A stretch of DNA of 64,000 nt from Shewanella sp. CG12_big_fil_rev_8_21_14_0_65_47_15 (GCF_002783505.1 NZ_PFGL01000051.1:30282-94281); one strand, 5' to 3'. Positions 38,428-49,389 are shown, counted from the stretch's first letter. Numbers and translations are program-made. The notes: generated by a model from the letters alone, not told the origin.

Positions 38428-39729
38428 TTATTCTTGAGGTGGTTTTGGATCTTCAGGCTCATGGGTTCGATGGATACCTAAACTGCCGAGCACATATTTT
38501 TCATAGATGGGCTCACTCGTTCCGTGGCGAACTTTGTAGAGGAAATATTTCTCAAAGGCAATTTTGGCGACATGTACCCATTTACCCATGGAGGTCCAGT
38601 TAGCATTGCGCGGTGGATTTTGGGGTAAAGCGACAAATGCGGCGCCTTTGTCGCCCATATCGGCCAGACAAATCGCATTGAGTGTGGGTTTAGTGTTGGG
38701 AGACTCGCCTTTTAAGCTGGCGAGAATATTATCCACAATCGCGGTGGTCATGGATTCGATCATAAAGCCAGTCTTAGGCACACCAATAGGAACGGGGGTT
38801 TTTTCCAGTGGCGGCAGCGCCACACAGACACCAGCGGCAAAGATCTCGGGATAACGTGGTGAGCATTGATAGCTATCGGTCAATACAAAGCCCTTTTCAT
38901 TACAGAGTTCGGGCACGGCTGCAATCGCTGCGCTGCCCTTGAAAGGCGGCAGAAACATGGCGAGCGAGAAAGGTAGCTCATGTTGAAACTCGACTTCACC
39001 TCTTCTATCTAGCTCATCCACATAGGCCATGCCTGGCTCGAAGTGAGTGGTTTTTGCATTGCAAATCCATTTGATACTTCGCTCTCTAAACTCATGTTCC
39101 ATTAAGGACTTAGAATCACCAACGCCACCTAATCCCATATGGCCAACATAGGGTTCGCTGGTGACAAAAGTGATGGGAACATGCTGGCGAATTTTATGTT
39201 TTCTCAATAAATGTTCGAGTGATAACACATATTCGTAGGCGGGCCCGAAGCAACTGGCTCCTTGTAATGCGCCAACCACGACGGGGCCGGGTGAGGCGAG
39301 TAGTTGCTGAAAACACGCGTAGGCTTTTTCCGCATGATCTAAAGTACAGATAGATTGAGTGAAACCTTCGGGACCCGCACCAGGCACATTCTCGAAGGCG
39401 AGTTTGGGGCCTGAGCAGATCACAAGATAGTCATAGTGGTCGGTGCTGCCGTTGCCTAGAGTGAGCTGACGCTTAATAGGATCGATATGGGTAACGCCTT
39501 CACCCGAGTAACTGATCTTGCGCTTATTCAAGTAAGCGCCTATCGGCAGGCTAATTTCATCACGTGTTCGTTCCCCCAGGGCAATCCAAGGATTGGATGG
39601 AACAAACTGAAAATAGTCTCCTTCACTGATCACACCTACTTCGCAGTCGGCCGGAAGTCGTTGCTTAAGCTCAAATGCGGCGGAAACGCCACCCAGTCCT
39701 GCACCTATCACTATCACTCTTTTCATCAT
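38428..39729 (-). CDS. FAD-dependent pyridine nucleotide-disulfide/SQR-like oxidoreductase
   Basis: 433 residues from the ATG at 39729, with AAGGA upstream. GAGLGGVSAAFELKQRL is an N-terminal FAD Rossmann loop, YDYLVICSGP and FAAGVCVALPP are the second and FAD-binding segments, and CFGPAYEYVLSLEHLLR lies where the sulfide:quinone reductase family has one of its redox cysteines. No signal peptide. It belongs near sulfide:quinone oxidoreductases and flavocytochrome c flavoproteins, but without testing the substrate cannot be fixed. It is divergent from glpK. Confidence 0.85.
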   Translation of the reverse strand: MMKRVIVIGAGLGGVSAAFELKQRLPADCEVGVISEGDYFQFVPSNPWIALGERTRDEISLPIGAYLNKRKISYSGEGVTHIDPIKRQLTLGNGSTDHYDYLVICSGPKLAFENVPGAGPEGFTQSICTLDHAEKAYACFQQLLASPGPVVVGALQGASCFGPAYEYVLSLEHLLRKHKIRQHVPITFVTSEPYVGHMGLGGVGDSKSLMEHEFRERSIKWICNAKTTHFEPGMAYVDELDRRGEVEFQHELPFSLAMFLPPFKGSAAIAAVPELCNEKGFVLTDSYQCSPRYPEIFAAGVCVALPPLEKTPVPIGVPKTGFMIESMTTAIVDNILASLKGESPNTKPTLNAICLADMGDKGAAFVALPQNPPRNANWTSMGKWVHVAKIAFEKYFLYKVRHGTSEPIYEKYVLGSLGIHRTHEPEDPKPPQE

Positions 39730-40044
39730 GCATTCCTTCAAACAGATTAAATCATCAATGCGTCGACCTCGGTGTTGGCATTCGCTGAATTCCTATCAAT
39801 TAGATTTTTCTAATTATATGTAAGCGTAGGCCGTCTTTAGTTGTTTGCAACTCTATTTGTATGCTTTCTATGATTTATTTGAATTAGCCCACGCTAGAGC
39901 AACGTCACAGTTGGACTGGTCATAGGGCGTTATTGCGAATATATTCAGTATCCACAATTATTTTTTAAGTCCACAGTTGTGGTGATAGAGCCAAACTCGT
40001 GGGTATTCAGAGTGTTACTCGGAATAGAAATAGGATAGGAAAGC
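39730..40044. other. Divergent promoter region between oxidoreductase and glpK
   Basis: 315 bp. It contains the short inverted repeats AGTTG-TTTG-CAACT (near 39839-39852) and CCACA-GT-TGTGG (39971-39982), possible protein sites, and AGGA before glpK. No gene. Confidence 0.45.
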
Positions 40045-41529
40045 GTGCAGAAAAAATACGTGGTGGCCTTAGATCAAGGCACGACCAGCTCAAGGGCGAT
40101 AGTGTTCGATCACGACGCAAACATTGTTAGCGTGTCCCAGCGGGAATTCACCCAGTTGTATCCTAATCCGGGTTGGGTCGAGCATGATCCCATGGAGATT
40201 TGGGCAAGCCAAAGTTCAGTATTAATTGAAGTGCTGGCGCGCGCGGGGATCCACAGCGATGAAGTAGCCGCGATTGGCATTACCAATCAGCGGGAAACCA
40301 CTGTTATTTGGGAGAAAGCCACAGGTAAACCTATCTATAACGCGATTGTATGGCAGTGTCGTCGCAGCTCTGAGATTTGTGAGCGACTCAAGGCGCAAGG
40401 GCTAGAAGAGTATGTGCGTGAAAACACCGGTCTATTACTCGACCCTTATTTTTCAGGCACTAAGATCAAGTGGATCCTCGATAATGTGCCCAATGCCCGT
40501 GCGCAAGCCGAGCGCGGTGAGTTGTTGTTCGGCACTATCGATACTTGGCTCGTGTGGAAGTTAACCGAGGGCAAAGTGCATGTCACCGATCCCACCAATG
40601 CCGCCCGCACTCTACTATTCAATATCCATAGCCTGACTTGGGATAACAAGTTACTTGAAGCTTTAGATATTCCCTTGTCTCTGTTGCCCGAAGTTAAACC
40701 GTCTTGCAGCGTGTATGGCACCACGCGGATTGCCGGTGAAGGCAGTGAAATCCAAGTCGCAGGGATGGCGGGCGACCAGCAGGCAGCGCTTTTTGGTCAG
40801 CTGTGTGTCGAGCCCGGCATGGCGAAGAATACCTATGGCACTGGCTGCTTCTTGTTGATGAATACCGGAACCAAAGCGGTGCGCTCCAACCATGGCTTAC
40901 TGACCACAGTTGCCGTGGGGCCAAAAGGCGAAGTGAACTATGCCCTCGAAGGGTCAGTCTTTATGGGCGGCGCGACCATTCAATGGTTGCGGGATGAACT
41001 CGGGCTTATTCGCGATGCCAGCGATACCGAATATTTTGCCTCTAAGGTTGCCGATACTAATGGTGTGTATCTAGTCCCCGCTTTTGTGGGACTCGGTGCG
41101 CCCTATTGGGATCCCAATGCCCGTGGTGCACTATTTGGGTTAACCCGTGGCGCCAACCGTAATCATATTATTCGGGCGGCGTTAGAATCCATCGCTTACC
41201 AGAGTAAGGATTTACTCGATGCCATGACTAAAGACAGTGGCGTCAGCCTTAAGCGTTTGAAGGTAGATGGTGGCGCGGTCGCCAATGATTTTTTGATGCA
41301 GTTTCAAGCCGATATTACCAATGTCGAAGTGCTAAGGCCGAGTAATTGCGAAACGACTGCCCTAGGCGCGGCATTTTTAGCGGGTCTGGCGGTGGGCTTT
41401 TGGGAGAATGTGATCGAGCTTGAACATAAAGCCTGTATCGATAAGCATTTTATCCCCAATATCGATGCTAAGGATCGGCTGAGATTGTACACGGGTTGGC
41501 AGGATGCCGTCGCCAGAACTCGCGCCTAA
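40045..41529 (+). CDS. glpK: Glycerol kinase
   Basis: 494 residues from a GTG start with AGGA 5-8 bases before. FGGY-family motifs are complete: [16 protein letters not shown] (ATP-binding), [13 protein letters not shown] (glycerol contacts), [11 protein letters not shown] and the C-terminal [18 protein letters not shown] signature. It phosphorylates glycerol to glycerol-3-phosphate. No glpF or glpD is adjacent, so the gene stands alone with its own terminator. Confidence 0.97.
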   Translation: MQKKYVVALDQGTTSSRAIVFDHDANIVSVSQREFTQLYPNPGWVEHDPMEIWASQSSVLIEVLARAGIHSDEVAAIGITNQRETTVIWEKATGKPIYNAIVWQCRRSSEICERLKAQGLEEYVRENTGLLLDPYFSGTKIKWILDNVPNARAQAERGELLFGTIDTWLVWKLTEGKVHVTDPTNAARTLLFNIHSLTWDNKLLEALDIPLSLLPEVKPSCSVYGTTRIAGEGSEIQVAGMAGDQQAALFGQLCVEPGMAKNTYGTGCFLLMNTGTKAVRSNHGLLTTVAVGPKGEVNYALEGSVFMGGATIQWLRDELGLIRDASDTEYFASKVADTNGVYLVPAFVGLGAPYWDPNARGALFGLTRGANRNHIIRAALESIAYQSKDLLDAMTKDSGVSLKRLKVDGGAVANDFLMQFQADITNVEVLRPSNCETTALGAAFLAGLAVGFWENVIELEHKACIDKHFIPNIDAKDRLRLYTGWQDAVARTRA

Positions 41530-41638
41530 GCTATTTGACTGAAGTGGCTTGCCTTGCGGCATGCTTAGATTTGAGGCTGGCTTCGTTTCAAATGCACTCG
41601 ATTGCAGATTGCAGCGACTAAATCAGTTTGAAGCGAAT

Positions 41639-41673
41639 AAAAAGGCGCTAATCCAATGGGATTGCGCCTTTTT
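41639..41673. terminator. glpK terminator
   Basis: AAAAAGGCGC and GCGCCTTTTT form the stem; inner TAATCC/GGGATT lengthens it. Bidirectional for the convergent small gene. Confidence 0.88.
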
Positions 41674-41693
41674 CGTTTGATATCAGTACGGGT

Positions 41694-42023
41694 TTATACT
41701 TCAACATCAATAATATGCTGACTGGGTGGCTTATTGATTTCCGCCGTATCGTCGGTCACCTCAAGCACTAGACCCTCTTTCAATTTGCCTTGTTTATCGG
41801 ACTCCCGGCGCTTTTTATTGCGTTTGGCATCGGATTCTTTGCGCCTGTCCCTGACTCTGGCGTCACGACCCTCTATGGTTGGGGGGAGTTGCGACTGGGG
41901 TGATTCATGGCTATCAGGCGCATTCGCTGTGGTACTGCTCACCTGATCGACGACCCGTTTAGGGTGCAACACTGCTTTAACTGGCTGTGCCAGCATGGCA
42001 TAAATACTATCCAATCCACTCAT
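41694..42023 (-). CDS. Small highly charged protein of unknown function
   Basis: 109 residues, MSGLDSIYAMLAQPVKAVL then a long Lys/Arg/Asp/Glu-rich stretch (DRRKESDAKRNKKRRESDKQGK), probably unstructured, ending in an acidic-hydrophobic tail (HIIDVEV). No signal peptide or known motif. Codon use and placement behind a terminator look genuine. Possibly restricted to Shewanella; function unknown. Confidence 0.65.
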   Translation of the reverse strand: MSGLDSIYAMLAQPVKAVLHPKRVVDQVSSTTANAPDSHESPQSQLPPTIEGRDARVRDRRKESDAKRNKKRRESDKQGKLKEGLVLEVTDDTAEINKPPSQHIIDVEV

Positions 42024-42094
42024 AACGCCTCCTTTTGTAAGCCACTTGGCATTCTATCGGCAGGAGTTGGTTAATATTTAGACTATACGCCGTT

Positions 42095-43165
42095 TCAGAT
42101 CGTTTGGCGATTTGTCGAATTTAGTAGGAATCGATGTTGTGTCTTGGTCACCAGAGCAAGTTTGCACGACTGTGCGGGATGTTGGCAGCTGAGACGAACG
42201 CCTGACTCTAGTTCTAAAATGCTCAGTTTATCTAAATCATAATCATTAGGTGCGGGGGCATGCTCTACGAAGCGTAATTTGCATAGACCGCAACGTCCAC
42301 CACCGCCACAACTTGTGCGGAGTCGTTCCTGTCCCTGGTTAAGGCTGTGCAACAAGGTACCAGGGTGGATCGTCAGTTCGCTTAACAGCTCGGCCTGTTC
42401 CGAATATAAATGGATTTTCCCTTGCGAGGTGAATGCTTTAAAACGGGGGAGGCGCAACTGACCTTGGCTGAACTTATGTCCTAGGGTTAATACACCGCTC
42501 ATACCCAGCAAAAGTGCACCAAGGCTGATAATTTGTATGAGAGCATGGTTAAAGTTAATGCCATTTTCTGGGACGTAATCCATAAAGTGCAACATAAACA
42601 GTAGATCTTTGAGATCGGACTGACGATTTTGGTGGGCGAGTACTCTGCCAGATGCCGAATCAAGGTAAATTCGCGTGCCAAGGGCATCACTGGTATCAAT
42701 TTGTACTATGGGCCCTTGGGCAGTAAAGGCGATTGGATTCGTGGGGGCGCGCACAGTATTCATCATTCCCGATCCTGAGTAGCTTGCCTGGGCAATTTGA
42801 GTTAATTGCTCAGGTGTTAGCCGCATGGGTTCAAGTGAGTCGGCCCAAAACCAATAGCTTTGTGTCCGAGTGCTGATCGCGTATACGGGGCGATTTAATA
42901 CAGAAGATAGCTTTAGCTGGATAAACCCTTGGGATTGGTATTGGGCGATTAATGTATCTGGATTGGCGAGGGGGGTTGTGATTGCTGCCGATGTATCGCT
43001 CATTCGATAAACATCCGCATCGAGTTTCTGCTCGTCAATCAGATTAAAGGCTAAACCCGTTGCTAGCCAGATAAGGAACTGTAAACCAACAATCAGCCCC
43101 AGCCATTTATGCAGGGTTTGAGTCACTCGCCACCAGGAGGGGTTGTTAGCTGCAGAGGACATCAT
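42095..43165 (-). CDS. PepSY membrane protein fused to NqrF-like 2Fe-2S domain
   Basis: 356 residues. Hydrophobic helices near residues ~20-40 and ~205-230 flank PepSY-type periplasmic segments. The C-terminal domain has four cysteines, C286, C292, C295 and C327 (SCGGGGRCGLCK, LSCQHP). The spacing 6-3-32 is, from memory, that of the NqrF ferredoxin domain of the Na+-pumping NADH:quinone reductase. It may pass electrons on the inner-membrane face. It follows a second PepSY gene, overlapping it by 4 bp. Electron donor and acceptor are unknown. Confidence 0.82.
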   Translation of the reverse strand: MMSSAANNPSWWRVTQTLHKWLGLIVGLQFLIWLATGLAFNLIDEQKLDADVYRMSDTSAAITTPLANPDTLIAQYQSQGFIQLKLSSVLNRPVYAISTRTQSYWFWADSLEPMRLTPEQLTQIAQASYSGSGMMNTVRAPTNPIAFTAQGPIVQIDTSDALGTRIYLDSASGRVLAHQNRQSDLKDLLFMLHFMDYVPENGINFNHALIQIISLGALLLGMSGVLTLGHKFSQGQLRLPRFKAFTSQGKIHLYSEQAELLSELTIHPGTLLHSLNQGQERLRTSCGGGGRCGLCKLRFVEHAPAPNDYDLDKLSILELESGVRLSCQHPAQSCKLALVTKTQHRFLLNSTNRQTI

Positions 43166-43869
43166 TGTTTATCCTCTTTTACAGTACTGTTTCTAAAGCT
43201 GATATAGGTCAAGGCTATACCAAAAAGTGCCGTTAATATGGCTAAAGCTGTCATTACCCTGAGTAGGGGGTTATGCACATCTTCACGGGTATCGTAATCC
43301 ATGATATGCAGCATCCACAGGATATCGAAAAGCCGCCAATAATGGTGGCGGGTGCTGACCAGTTGCCCGGTTGTTGCCGAAATATACAGGCTCGAATGTG
43401 CCATATCATCGAATTCAAACTGCCATACGGGTAAGAGTCGAGGGGATATTTCGGCGGGAACAGTATGCTGGTGGAGTGTGGCTCCTATGATGTTAGCCGT
43501 GCCCGTATAGACTTGCACCGCCGCTTTTCGGGCTTGGTCCTCGGCCAAAAGGGGGTGGATCTTGCCAGTGGTCGCATCGAGTTGCTGCAACTGGTTATCG
43601 ATTTTGGCGCTGTAATAGGCTCGTCCTTGGGTGACATAGAGAGTGATGTCGGTCGCTTGAGGGTGATCCCTGAGTAAATCGTTAAAACTGTAGCTTGGAG
43701 GAGATACACTAAATTCCGCGGTTCGAGTGAGATCGACTAAATGTTTTCCACGGATAAATTCAATATCCATTAGCACCATATAAACTCCAGAACCTAACCA
43801 AATCATAACTTGTATGGCACTGATTAAGGCGAGCCATTTGTGGCTACTGCGGATCCAAGGTGCTGTCAT
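43162..43869 (-). CDS. PepSY domain membrane protein
   Basis: 235 residues if started at the ATG at 43869 (MTAPWIRSSHKWLALISAIQ); the frame runs 71 codons further upstream to 44082, but that part is not protein-like. A membrane helix lies at residues ~15-35, PepSY segments follow, and a second helix (LLRVMTALAILTALFGIALTYI) ends the protein. It overlaps the next gene by 4 bp and shares the same architecture minus the 2Fe-2S domain, suggesting a duplicated pair forming one complex. Confidence 0.8.
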   Translation of the reverse strand: MTAPWIRSSHKWLALISAIQVMIWLGSGVYMVLMDIEFIRGKHLVDLTRTAEFSVSPPSYSFNDLLRDHPQATDITLYVTQGRAYYSAKIDNQLQQLDATTGKIHPLLAEDQARKAAVQVYTGTANIIGATLHQHTVPAEISPRLLPVWQFEFDDMAHSSLYISATTGQLVSTRHHYWRLFDILWMLHIMDYDTREDVHNPLLRVMTALAILTALFGIALTYISFRNSTVKEDKQ

Positions 43870-44287
43870 TGCGTCACTTTTTGATGGTTGAATAGGGCGA
43901 GATCTTTGAGCTTTCTCGCAATCATTAAATAAATTTCTTAGCCGAAGCCATTGGCCAAACATAAAGATCGAGCGATTTATGCTGAATTGAGCGATTTTCT
44001 GACGCCGGTTAAAAGTAAAATTTAGGTTTATTTTGTTGCGATTTGTGAGTCTATCGTGATTTATCCCAAGATCAAATCCCACAATTACAGAAATTCAGCG
44101 GCATATTTTGCATTGCAACTACCTGAAAGCTAACGATTGCTGTTTTTTTATCCTCTATTTATTCCTGTCCTTTCCATCGTTTAGCCGATTTTGTGCCGAT
44201 TTTTTTGTCAAAACTTTGTCACTAGGCGATGGGGATAACATGCTGCTAACCCGCTTGCCGACTGGCTTTATAAAAGGATTCGATCCC

Positions 44288-44350
44288 TTGACAATGCTTG
44301 TCCACTGTCCCTAAACTTAGCAGTTGTGGGAAATAGTGGATATTTGTGGA
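44288..44350 (+). promoter_or_regulatory. dcw promoter with MraZ operator
   Basis: TTGACA (44288-44293), 18-bp spacer and TAAACT (44312-44317) form a promoter. Directly after it GTGGG, GTGGA and GTGGA begin at 44326, 44336 and 44346, exactly 10 bp apart, matching the TGGGN-type repeats bound by MraZ (family knowledge). Autorepression of the cluster is expected. Confidence 0.8.
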
Positions 44351-44379
44351 TCAAAAATCAAAGGATAGGATGAATTAGC

Positions 44380-44838
44380 GTGTTTCGTGGAGCCAGTGCC
44401 ATCAACCTAGATACAAAGGGACGGATCGCTATTCCAGTGCGATACCGCGAACCTTTGCAGCTTGAGCACCAAGGCCGCATCGTGATCACCGTCGATATTC
44501 AATCCGCCTGTTTACTCTTGTATCCAATCCATGAATGGGAATTGATCGAAGCTAAGTTACTGACACTTTCCGACACCGATAAAACCCAGAGATCCTTAAA
44601 GCGACTGTTGCTCGGTTATGCCCATGAGGTCGAACTCGACGGCAATGGGCGCATATTACTGCCACCGCCGCTGCGGCAATACGCCAGCTTAGATAAGCGC
44701 ATCATGCTGGTGGGGCAGTTAAACAAATTTGAGCTGTGGGATGAGCAAGCTTGGCTGCAGCAAATTGATGAGTGTCAGGAAACGATTCGAAGCGAGGAGC
44801 TTGCTAACAACGAGCGTCTGGCGGATTTTTCACTCTAA
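44380..44838 (+). CDS. mraZ: Transcriptional regulator MraZ
   Basis: 152 residues from a GTG start. Two AbrB/MraZ-fold repeats are visible: INLDTKGRIAIPVRYREPL (first) and VELDGNGRILLPPPLRQYA (second), each with the D-x-K/N-GRI-x-L/IP core. MraZ represses its own operon, here through the repeats just upstream. First gene of the dcw cluster; 30 bp ahead of rsmH. Confidence 0.96.
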   Translation: MFRGASAINLDTKGRIAIPVRYREPLQLEHQGRIVITVDIQSACLLLYPIHEWELIEAKLLTLSDTDKTQRSLKRLLLGYAHEVELDGNGRILLPPPLRQYASLDKRIMLVGQLNKFELWDEQAWLQQIDECQETIRSEELANNERLADFSL

Positions 44839-44868
44839 CGTGTCGCATAACTAAATAAGAAGAGAGTA

Positions 44869-45810
44869 ATGAGTCAGGAATTTGCCCATTTATCCGTTCT
44901 GCTAGAAGAAACGGTCGGCGGTTTGAACATCAAAGACGATGGCATCTATATCGATGGCACGTTCGGCCGCGGTGGTCATTCAAGACAAGTGTTGCAACGA
45001 CTCGGTGCCAATGGCCGTCTGATTGCGATCGATCGCGATCCCCAAGCGATTGAAGCGGCAAAACAATTTAGCGACGATCCCCGTTTTCAAATCGTACACG
45101 GTGGTTTTGGCCAGTTAGCCGATTATGTCGAGGAACTGGGCCTTAGCGGTAAAATTGATGGTGTGTTACTCGATTTAGGCGTGTCTTCACCCCAACTTGA
45201 CGATGCCGAACGTGGTTTTAGCTTTTTGCGTGATGGCCCGCTGGATATGCGGATGGACAATAGCCAAGGTGAGACTGCGGCTCAGTGGATTGCCCGTGCC
45301 GAGATAGAAGATATGGCCTGGGTATTCAAAACCTATGGCGAGGAGAAAAATGCCCGCCATATCGCCCGTTGTATTGCGGCCGACCGTGATAAAACGCCGT
45401 TTTTACGCACTAAAGATTTGGCCGATTTAATTGCCCGTATCACTAAGAATAAAGAACGCAATAAACACCCGGCAACCCGCGTGTTTCAGGCGATCCGTAT
45501 CTATATCAATAGTGAATTAGACCAGATAGATCAAGCTCTTGAGGGAGCATTAACCGTGCTAGCACCACAGGGACGTTTATCTATTATCAGCTTCCATTCC
45601 TTGGAAGATAGAATTGTTAAACGCTTTATCCGTCGCCACAGCCAAGGCGAAAGCGTGCCCCACGGCCTGCCAATTACAGAAGATCAAATTAATAAGTCGC
45701 GCAAACTGCGCGCCATTGGCAAGGCCATTATGCCGTCCGATGAAGAAATAGAACGCAATGCCAGGGCCCGCAGTTCTGTGTTACGCATTGCCGAGCGATT
45801 AGATTACTAA
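44869..45810 (+). CDS. rsmH: 16S rRNA (cytosine(1402)-N4)-methyltransferase
   Basis: 313 residues with [15 protein letters not shown], the SAM loop [37 protein letters not shown] and [14 protein letters not shown]. It methylates C1402 of 16S rRNA in the ribosomal P site. AGAAGAGAG precedes the ATG. Also known as mraW. Confidence 0.97.
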   Translation: MSQEFAHLSVLLEETVGGLNIKDDGIYIDGTFGRGGHSRQVLQRLGANGRLIAIDRDPQAIEAAKQFSDDPRFQIVHGGFGQLADYVEELGLSGKIDGVLLDLGVSSPQLDDAERGFSFLRDGPLDMRMDNSQGETAAQWIARAEIEDMAWVFKTYGEEKNARHIARCIAADRDKTPFLRTKDLADLIARITKNKERNKHPATRVFQAIRIYINSELDQIDQALEGALTVLAPQGRLSIISFHSLEDRIVKRFIRRHSQGESVPHGLPITEDQINKSRKLRAIGKAIMPSDEEIERNARARSSVLRIAERLDY

Positions 45811-45822
45811 GGGGCAAACGAC

Positions 45823-46137
45823 GTGAGTAAGCCCTCTTTAAATCTGCCACGGATCGTTTTGCACGATTTATGGCGGCACAAATGGATCTTGTTATTGGCT
45901 TTGCTCGTGTTAGGTCATGCTGTGGCCGTGGTTTATACCAGCCATGTTAGCCGCAAACTCACTACCCAGTGGGACCAACTGCTACAGGAGCGGGACAGAT
46001 TAGATATCGAGTGGCGCAATTTATTATTGGAAGAGCAATCGCAAACAGAACATAGCCGTATTACGCGTATTGCATCGAAGGAGCTCAACATGAGTCGCCC
46101 CTTGCCCAGCGAAGAAGTTGTGGTAAAGGTACCGTGA
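45823..46137 (+). CDS. ftsL: Cell division protein FtsL
   Basis: 104 residues, GTG start. A cytoplasmic N-terminus, one membrane helix (KWILLLALLVLGHAVAVVYTS) and a periplasmic coiled coil (LTTQWDQLLQERDRLDIEWRN) typical of FtsL. It partners FtsQ and FtsB in the divisome. It lies 12 bp after rsmH and 13 bp before ftsI. Confidence 0.94.
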   Translation: MSKPSLNLPRIVLHDLWRHKWILLLALLVLGHAVAVVYTSHVSRKLTTQWDQLLQERDRLDIEWRNLLLEEQSQTEHSRITRIASKELNMSRPLPSEEVVVKVP

Positions 46138-46150
46138 GTATAGGGAAAAT

Positions 46151-47905
46151 ATGATTAGGCAAGCAAAAACCAAACGGGTAAGCAAACCGCAAAAACCGCA
46201 ACTGATCCACTGGCGTCTATACGTAGTGGTGGGGTTTGTGTTTGCGCTATTTTGCAGCCTAGTGGGACGCGCGGCCTATATTCAAATTATCGAGCCCGAT
46301 AAACTGCGCCACGAAAGCGACATGCGCACCCTGCGCACCACTAGTCGTGAGGTGCAACGTGGCTTGATCACTGACCGCAATGGCGACATGTTAGCCGTCA
46401 GTGTGCCAGTGCGTGCGGTCTGGGCCGATCCTAAGCAAGTGAATGATAATAATGGTTTTGCCGATATGCGCCGTTGGCAAGCTCTTGCCGATGTATTGCA
46501 CGAGCCTATCGAAGATGTGCTCGATAGGGTGCGCAGTAATCCCACTAAACGTTTTACCTACCTTAAACGCCAAGTGACACCTGCGGTGGCCGATTATATT
46601 ACCCAGTTGAAATTGCCCGGGGTATTTTTAAAGTCTGAATCACGCCGTTATTACCCAGGTGGCGAAATCACCGCCCAGTTGATCGGTATCACTAACATCG
46701 ACGATGTCGGTATTGAAGGCGTTGAAAATGCTTACAACAGTTGGCTCACGGGCACGCCATCGAAGCAAAAAGTGCGTAAATCCCGTGATGGCCATGTGGT
46801 GGAGCGCCTCGATATTGTTCAAGAAGGCGAGAGTCCAAATGATCTGGTGTTGAGTATTGATCATAGGATCCAGCAGCTTGCCTATCGCGAGCTAAAACGC
46901 ACCACGGAAATGAACCAAGCGACATCGGGTTCCATTGTGGTACTCGATATCCACACGGGTGAAGTGTTGGCCATGGTGAACACGCCATCCTATAACCCCA
47001 ATGCGCGGGATAATCTGCAAACCTTCAGAATGCGTAACCGTGCGATGACGGATACCTTCGAGCCGGGTTCAACCATTAAACCTTTTGTAGTGGCGGCGGC
47101 GCTTGAGGCGGGGACCGTTAAGTCGACCGATATTATCCCGACATCCCCCGGTTGGATGCGTTTGGGTGGCCGTCAGGTGCGCGACCCTAATAACTATGGT
47201 GACATGAGCTTGGCGCGTATTCTGGCCAAATCCAGCAACGTGGGGATCAGTAAATTAGCCCTCTCTATTCCGGTACAGCAATTGCTCGGCACCTATCAGT
47301 CGATGGGGCTGGGGAGTTTTTCAGGGATTAACCTCACGGGTGAAAGCGCGGGTGTGATCCAAGACAGACACCGTTGGTCCGACTTTGAACGCGCAACCTT
47401 ATCCTTCGGCTACGGCTTAACGGCCACCACACTTCAGCTTGCACGTATGTATGCCACCTTAGGTAACGGGGGCACTTTATATCCTGTTTCTATTTTAAAG
47501 CTCAAGAAGCCGCCCGAGGGTGAACGGGTTATTTCACAAAATGTGGCCAATGATGTGCTGCAGATGATGGTCGGTGTGACCGAAAAAGGCGGCACGGGCA
47601 CATTAGCCCATATAGATGGTTATCCGGTTGCGGGTAAATCCGGCACTAGCCGTAAGGCGATTGCAGGGGGATATGGTGATGATTATGTCGCCTTATTTGC
47701 AGGTGTTGCCCCAGTCAATAATCCAAAACTGGCGATTGTAGTCGTGGTTAACGAGCCCAAGGGCGATCTCTATTATGGTGGTTCAGTGGCAGGGCCGGCA
47801 TTCGCTAAGGTGATGTCTGGCTCACTGCAAATGCTAAATGTTGAACCCATTTCCGATAAAGAACAGGTGCAGTTGGCGGGTATCGCCGCCGGGAGAACAG
47901 AATGA
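46151..47905 (+). CDS. ftsI: Peptidoglycan transpeptidase FtsI (PBP3)
   Basis: 584 residues. A short cytoplasmic tail and one membrane helix ([20 protein letters not shown]) precede the pedestal ([21 protein letters not shown]). The penicillin-binding motifs are STIK (Ser307-Lys310), SSN (361-363) and KSGT (496-499). It makes the septal peptidoglycan cross-links and is a beta-lactam target. The stop overlaps the murE start by 4 bp. Confidence 0.97.
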   Translation: MIRQAKTKRVSKPQKPQLIHWRLYVVVGFVFALFCSLVGRAAYIQIIEPDKLRHESDMRTLRTTSREVQRGLITDRNGDMLAVSVPVRAVWADPKQVNDNNGFADMRRWQALADVLHEPIEDVLDRVRSNPTKRFTYLKRQVTPAVADYITQLKLPGVFLKSESRRYYPGGEITAQLIGITNIDDVGIEGVENAYNSWLTGTPSKQKVRKSRDGHVVERLDIVQEGESPNDLVLSIDHRIQQLAYRELKRTTEMNQATSGSIVVLDIHTGEVLAMVNTPSYNPNARDNLQTFRMRNRAMTDTFEPGSTIKPFVVAAALEAGTVKSTDIIPTSPGWMRLGGRQVRDPNNYGDMSLARILAKSSNVGISKLALSIPVQQLLGTYQSMGLGSFSGINLTGESAGVIQDRHRWSDFERATLSFGYGLTATTLQLARMYATLGNGGTLYPVSILKLKKPPEGERVISQNVANDVLQMMVGVTEKGGTGTLAHIDGYPVAGKSGTSRKAIAGGYGDDYVALFAGVAPVNNPKLAIVVVVNEPKGDLYYGGSVAGPAFAKVMSGSLQMLNVEPISDKEQVQLAGIAAGRTE

Positions 47906-49389
47906 TGTTGTTACGGGATCTGTTAGCGCCTTGGTTTGAGTATTCGGGCAATCAGTCCTTCAATCATTTGACCTTAGATAGCCGCGCAATATGTCGCGGC
48001 GATGTGTTTTTAGCGCTGCCAGGGCATAAGGTCGATGGCAGACAGTTTATTGATAAAGCCTTAGCTCAAGGTGCGGTTGCGGTATTAGTGCATACGGATA
48101 ATCCCGAAGAGCAAGGTAAAGTTATTGCGACTACCACTGAGCAAGCTGTGCAGATTTATGTTTATCGGCTTAGCCAACAGGTTTCGGCGTTGGCCGCCGT
48201 GCGTTACCCCGTGAATCAAGGCCAAGCCATGGGCGTTATCGGCATTACAGGAACGAATGGTAAGACCTCGACCAGTCAGTTGATCGCTCAGCTAACGACC
48301 TTATTGGCACGCAAAGCGGCGGTGATGGGCACTTTAGGTAACGGCCTCTGGGGCGAGTTGGTCGATAGTGGCAACACCACGGCCGATGCCATTACCCTGA
48401 TGCGACAACTGCATGAGTTTGCAGGCAAAGGCGTTAATACCTGTGCGATGGAAGTCTCTAGCCACGGTTTAGTGCAGGGCCGTATCGATGCGGTGCCCTT
48501 CGATGTCGCCGTGTTCACTAACCTGACCCGTGATCACTTGGATTACCACGGCGATATGGAAAACTATGCGGCGGCTAAGCAAATGTTATTTCGCTTCGAT
48601 GCGCTGCGCCACGGTTTGTTGAACTTAGACGATGCCGTTGGCGCCATGTGGTTATCTGAGTTGCAAAATGTCGCCGCTAAGATCTGGGGCTTTAGTATTG
48701 AAGGTCATCAAGCCGCGGCTTTTTATACCAAAAATGCCAAGTTTGACGATCAAGGTGTCAGTGCAACCTTAGTGTGGCCCGAGGGCGAGACTCAAATCCA
48801 CTCACCACTACTTGGTGCCTTTAATCTCTCTAATTTACTCGCGGCGTTATCGGCCTTATATCTGCAAGGTTTTGATATGAAAGCGTTAGCCGAGCAAGTG
48901 CAATACCTAACGCCCGTCGCGGGTCGTATGGAGCGTTTTACCACCGCGGACAACATCACCTTAGTGGTCGACTATGCCCATACGCCAGATGCAATCGAAC
49001 AGGCGTTAAACGCCCTGCGCCGCCACTGTGTCGGTGAGTTATGGTGCGTATTTGGCTGTGGTGGCGACCGTGATAAGGGTAAGCGTCCACTCATGGGACA
49101 AGCTGCGGAGCAATTTGCCGACCGCATTATGGTGACCAGCGACAATGCCCGCAGTGAAGATCCTCAGCAAATTATTACCGATATTACCCAAGGGCTTATT
49201 AATCCAGAACTCGCATTGACTCAGGTTGACCGTGTCACAGCCATCAAAGAGGTTGTGGCATTGGCTAAACCTGGGGATGTGATTTTGCTCGCGGGTAAAG
49301 GCCATGAAACTTACCAAGAGGCGGCAGGCGTGCGTTATGACTACGATGAACGCGCCCTGGCACGCCAGTTATCGGAGCAAGTAAGATGA
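47902..49389 (+). CDS. murE: UDP-N-acetylmuramoyl-tripeptide synthetase
   Basis: 495 residues; the ATP loop [14 protein letters not shown], the carbamylated-Lys region and the [14 protein letters not shown] motif mark Mur ligases. It adds meso-diaminopimelate to the stem peptide. The substrate-selecting motif reads [10 protein letters not shown]. coli has DNPR, so a Pro is replaced by Ala here. Starts with ATG inside the end of ftsI and overlaps murF by 4 bp. Confidence 0.96.
   Translation: MMLLRDLLAPWFEYSGNQSFNHLTLDSRAICRGDVFLALPGHKVDGRQFIDKALAQGAVAVLVHTDNPEEQGKVIATTTEQAVQIYVYRLSQQVSALAAVRYPVNQGQAMGVIGITGTNGKTSTSQLIAQLTTLLARKAAVMGTLGNGLWGELVDSGNTTADAITLMRQLHEFAGKGVNTCAMEVSSHGLVQGRIDAVPFDVAVFTNLTRDHLDYHGDMENYAAAKQMLFRFDALRHGLLNLDDAVGAMWLSELQNVAAKIWGFSIEGHQAAAFYTKNAKFDDQGVSATLVWPEGETQIHSPLLGAFNLSNLLAALSALYLQGFDMKALAEQVQYLTPVAGRMERFTTADNITLVVDYAHTPDAIEQALNALRRHCVGELWCVFGCGGDRDKGKRPLMGQAAEQFADRIMVTSDNARSEDPQQIITDITQGLINPELALTQVDRVTAIKEVVALAKPGDVILLAGKGHETYQEAAGVRYDYDERALARQLSEQVR

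Noticed and set aside
43870..44082. 71-residue extension of the first PepSY protein
   Set aside because: Sequence is basic and low in conservation-like features; the ATG at 43869 precedes the membrane helix directly.
44108..44314. 68-residue ORF before mraZ
   Set aside because: It runs across the mraZ promoter and has no ribosome binding site or conserved sequence.
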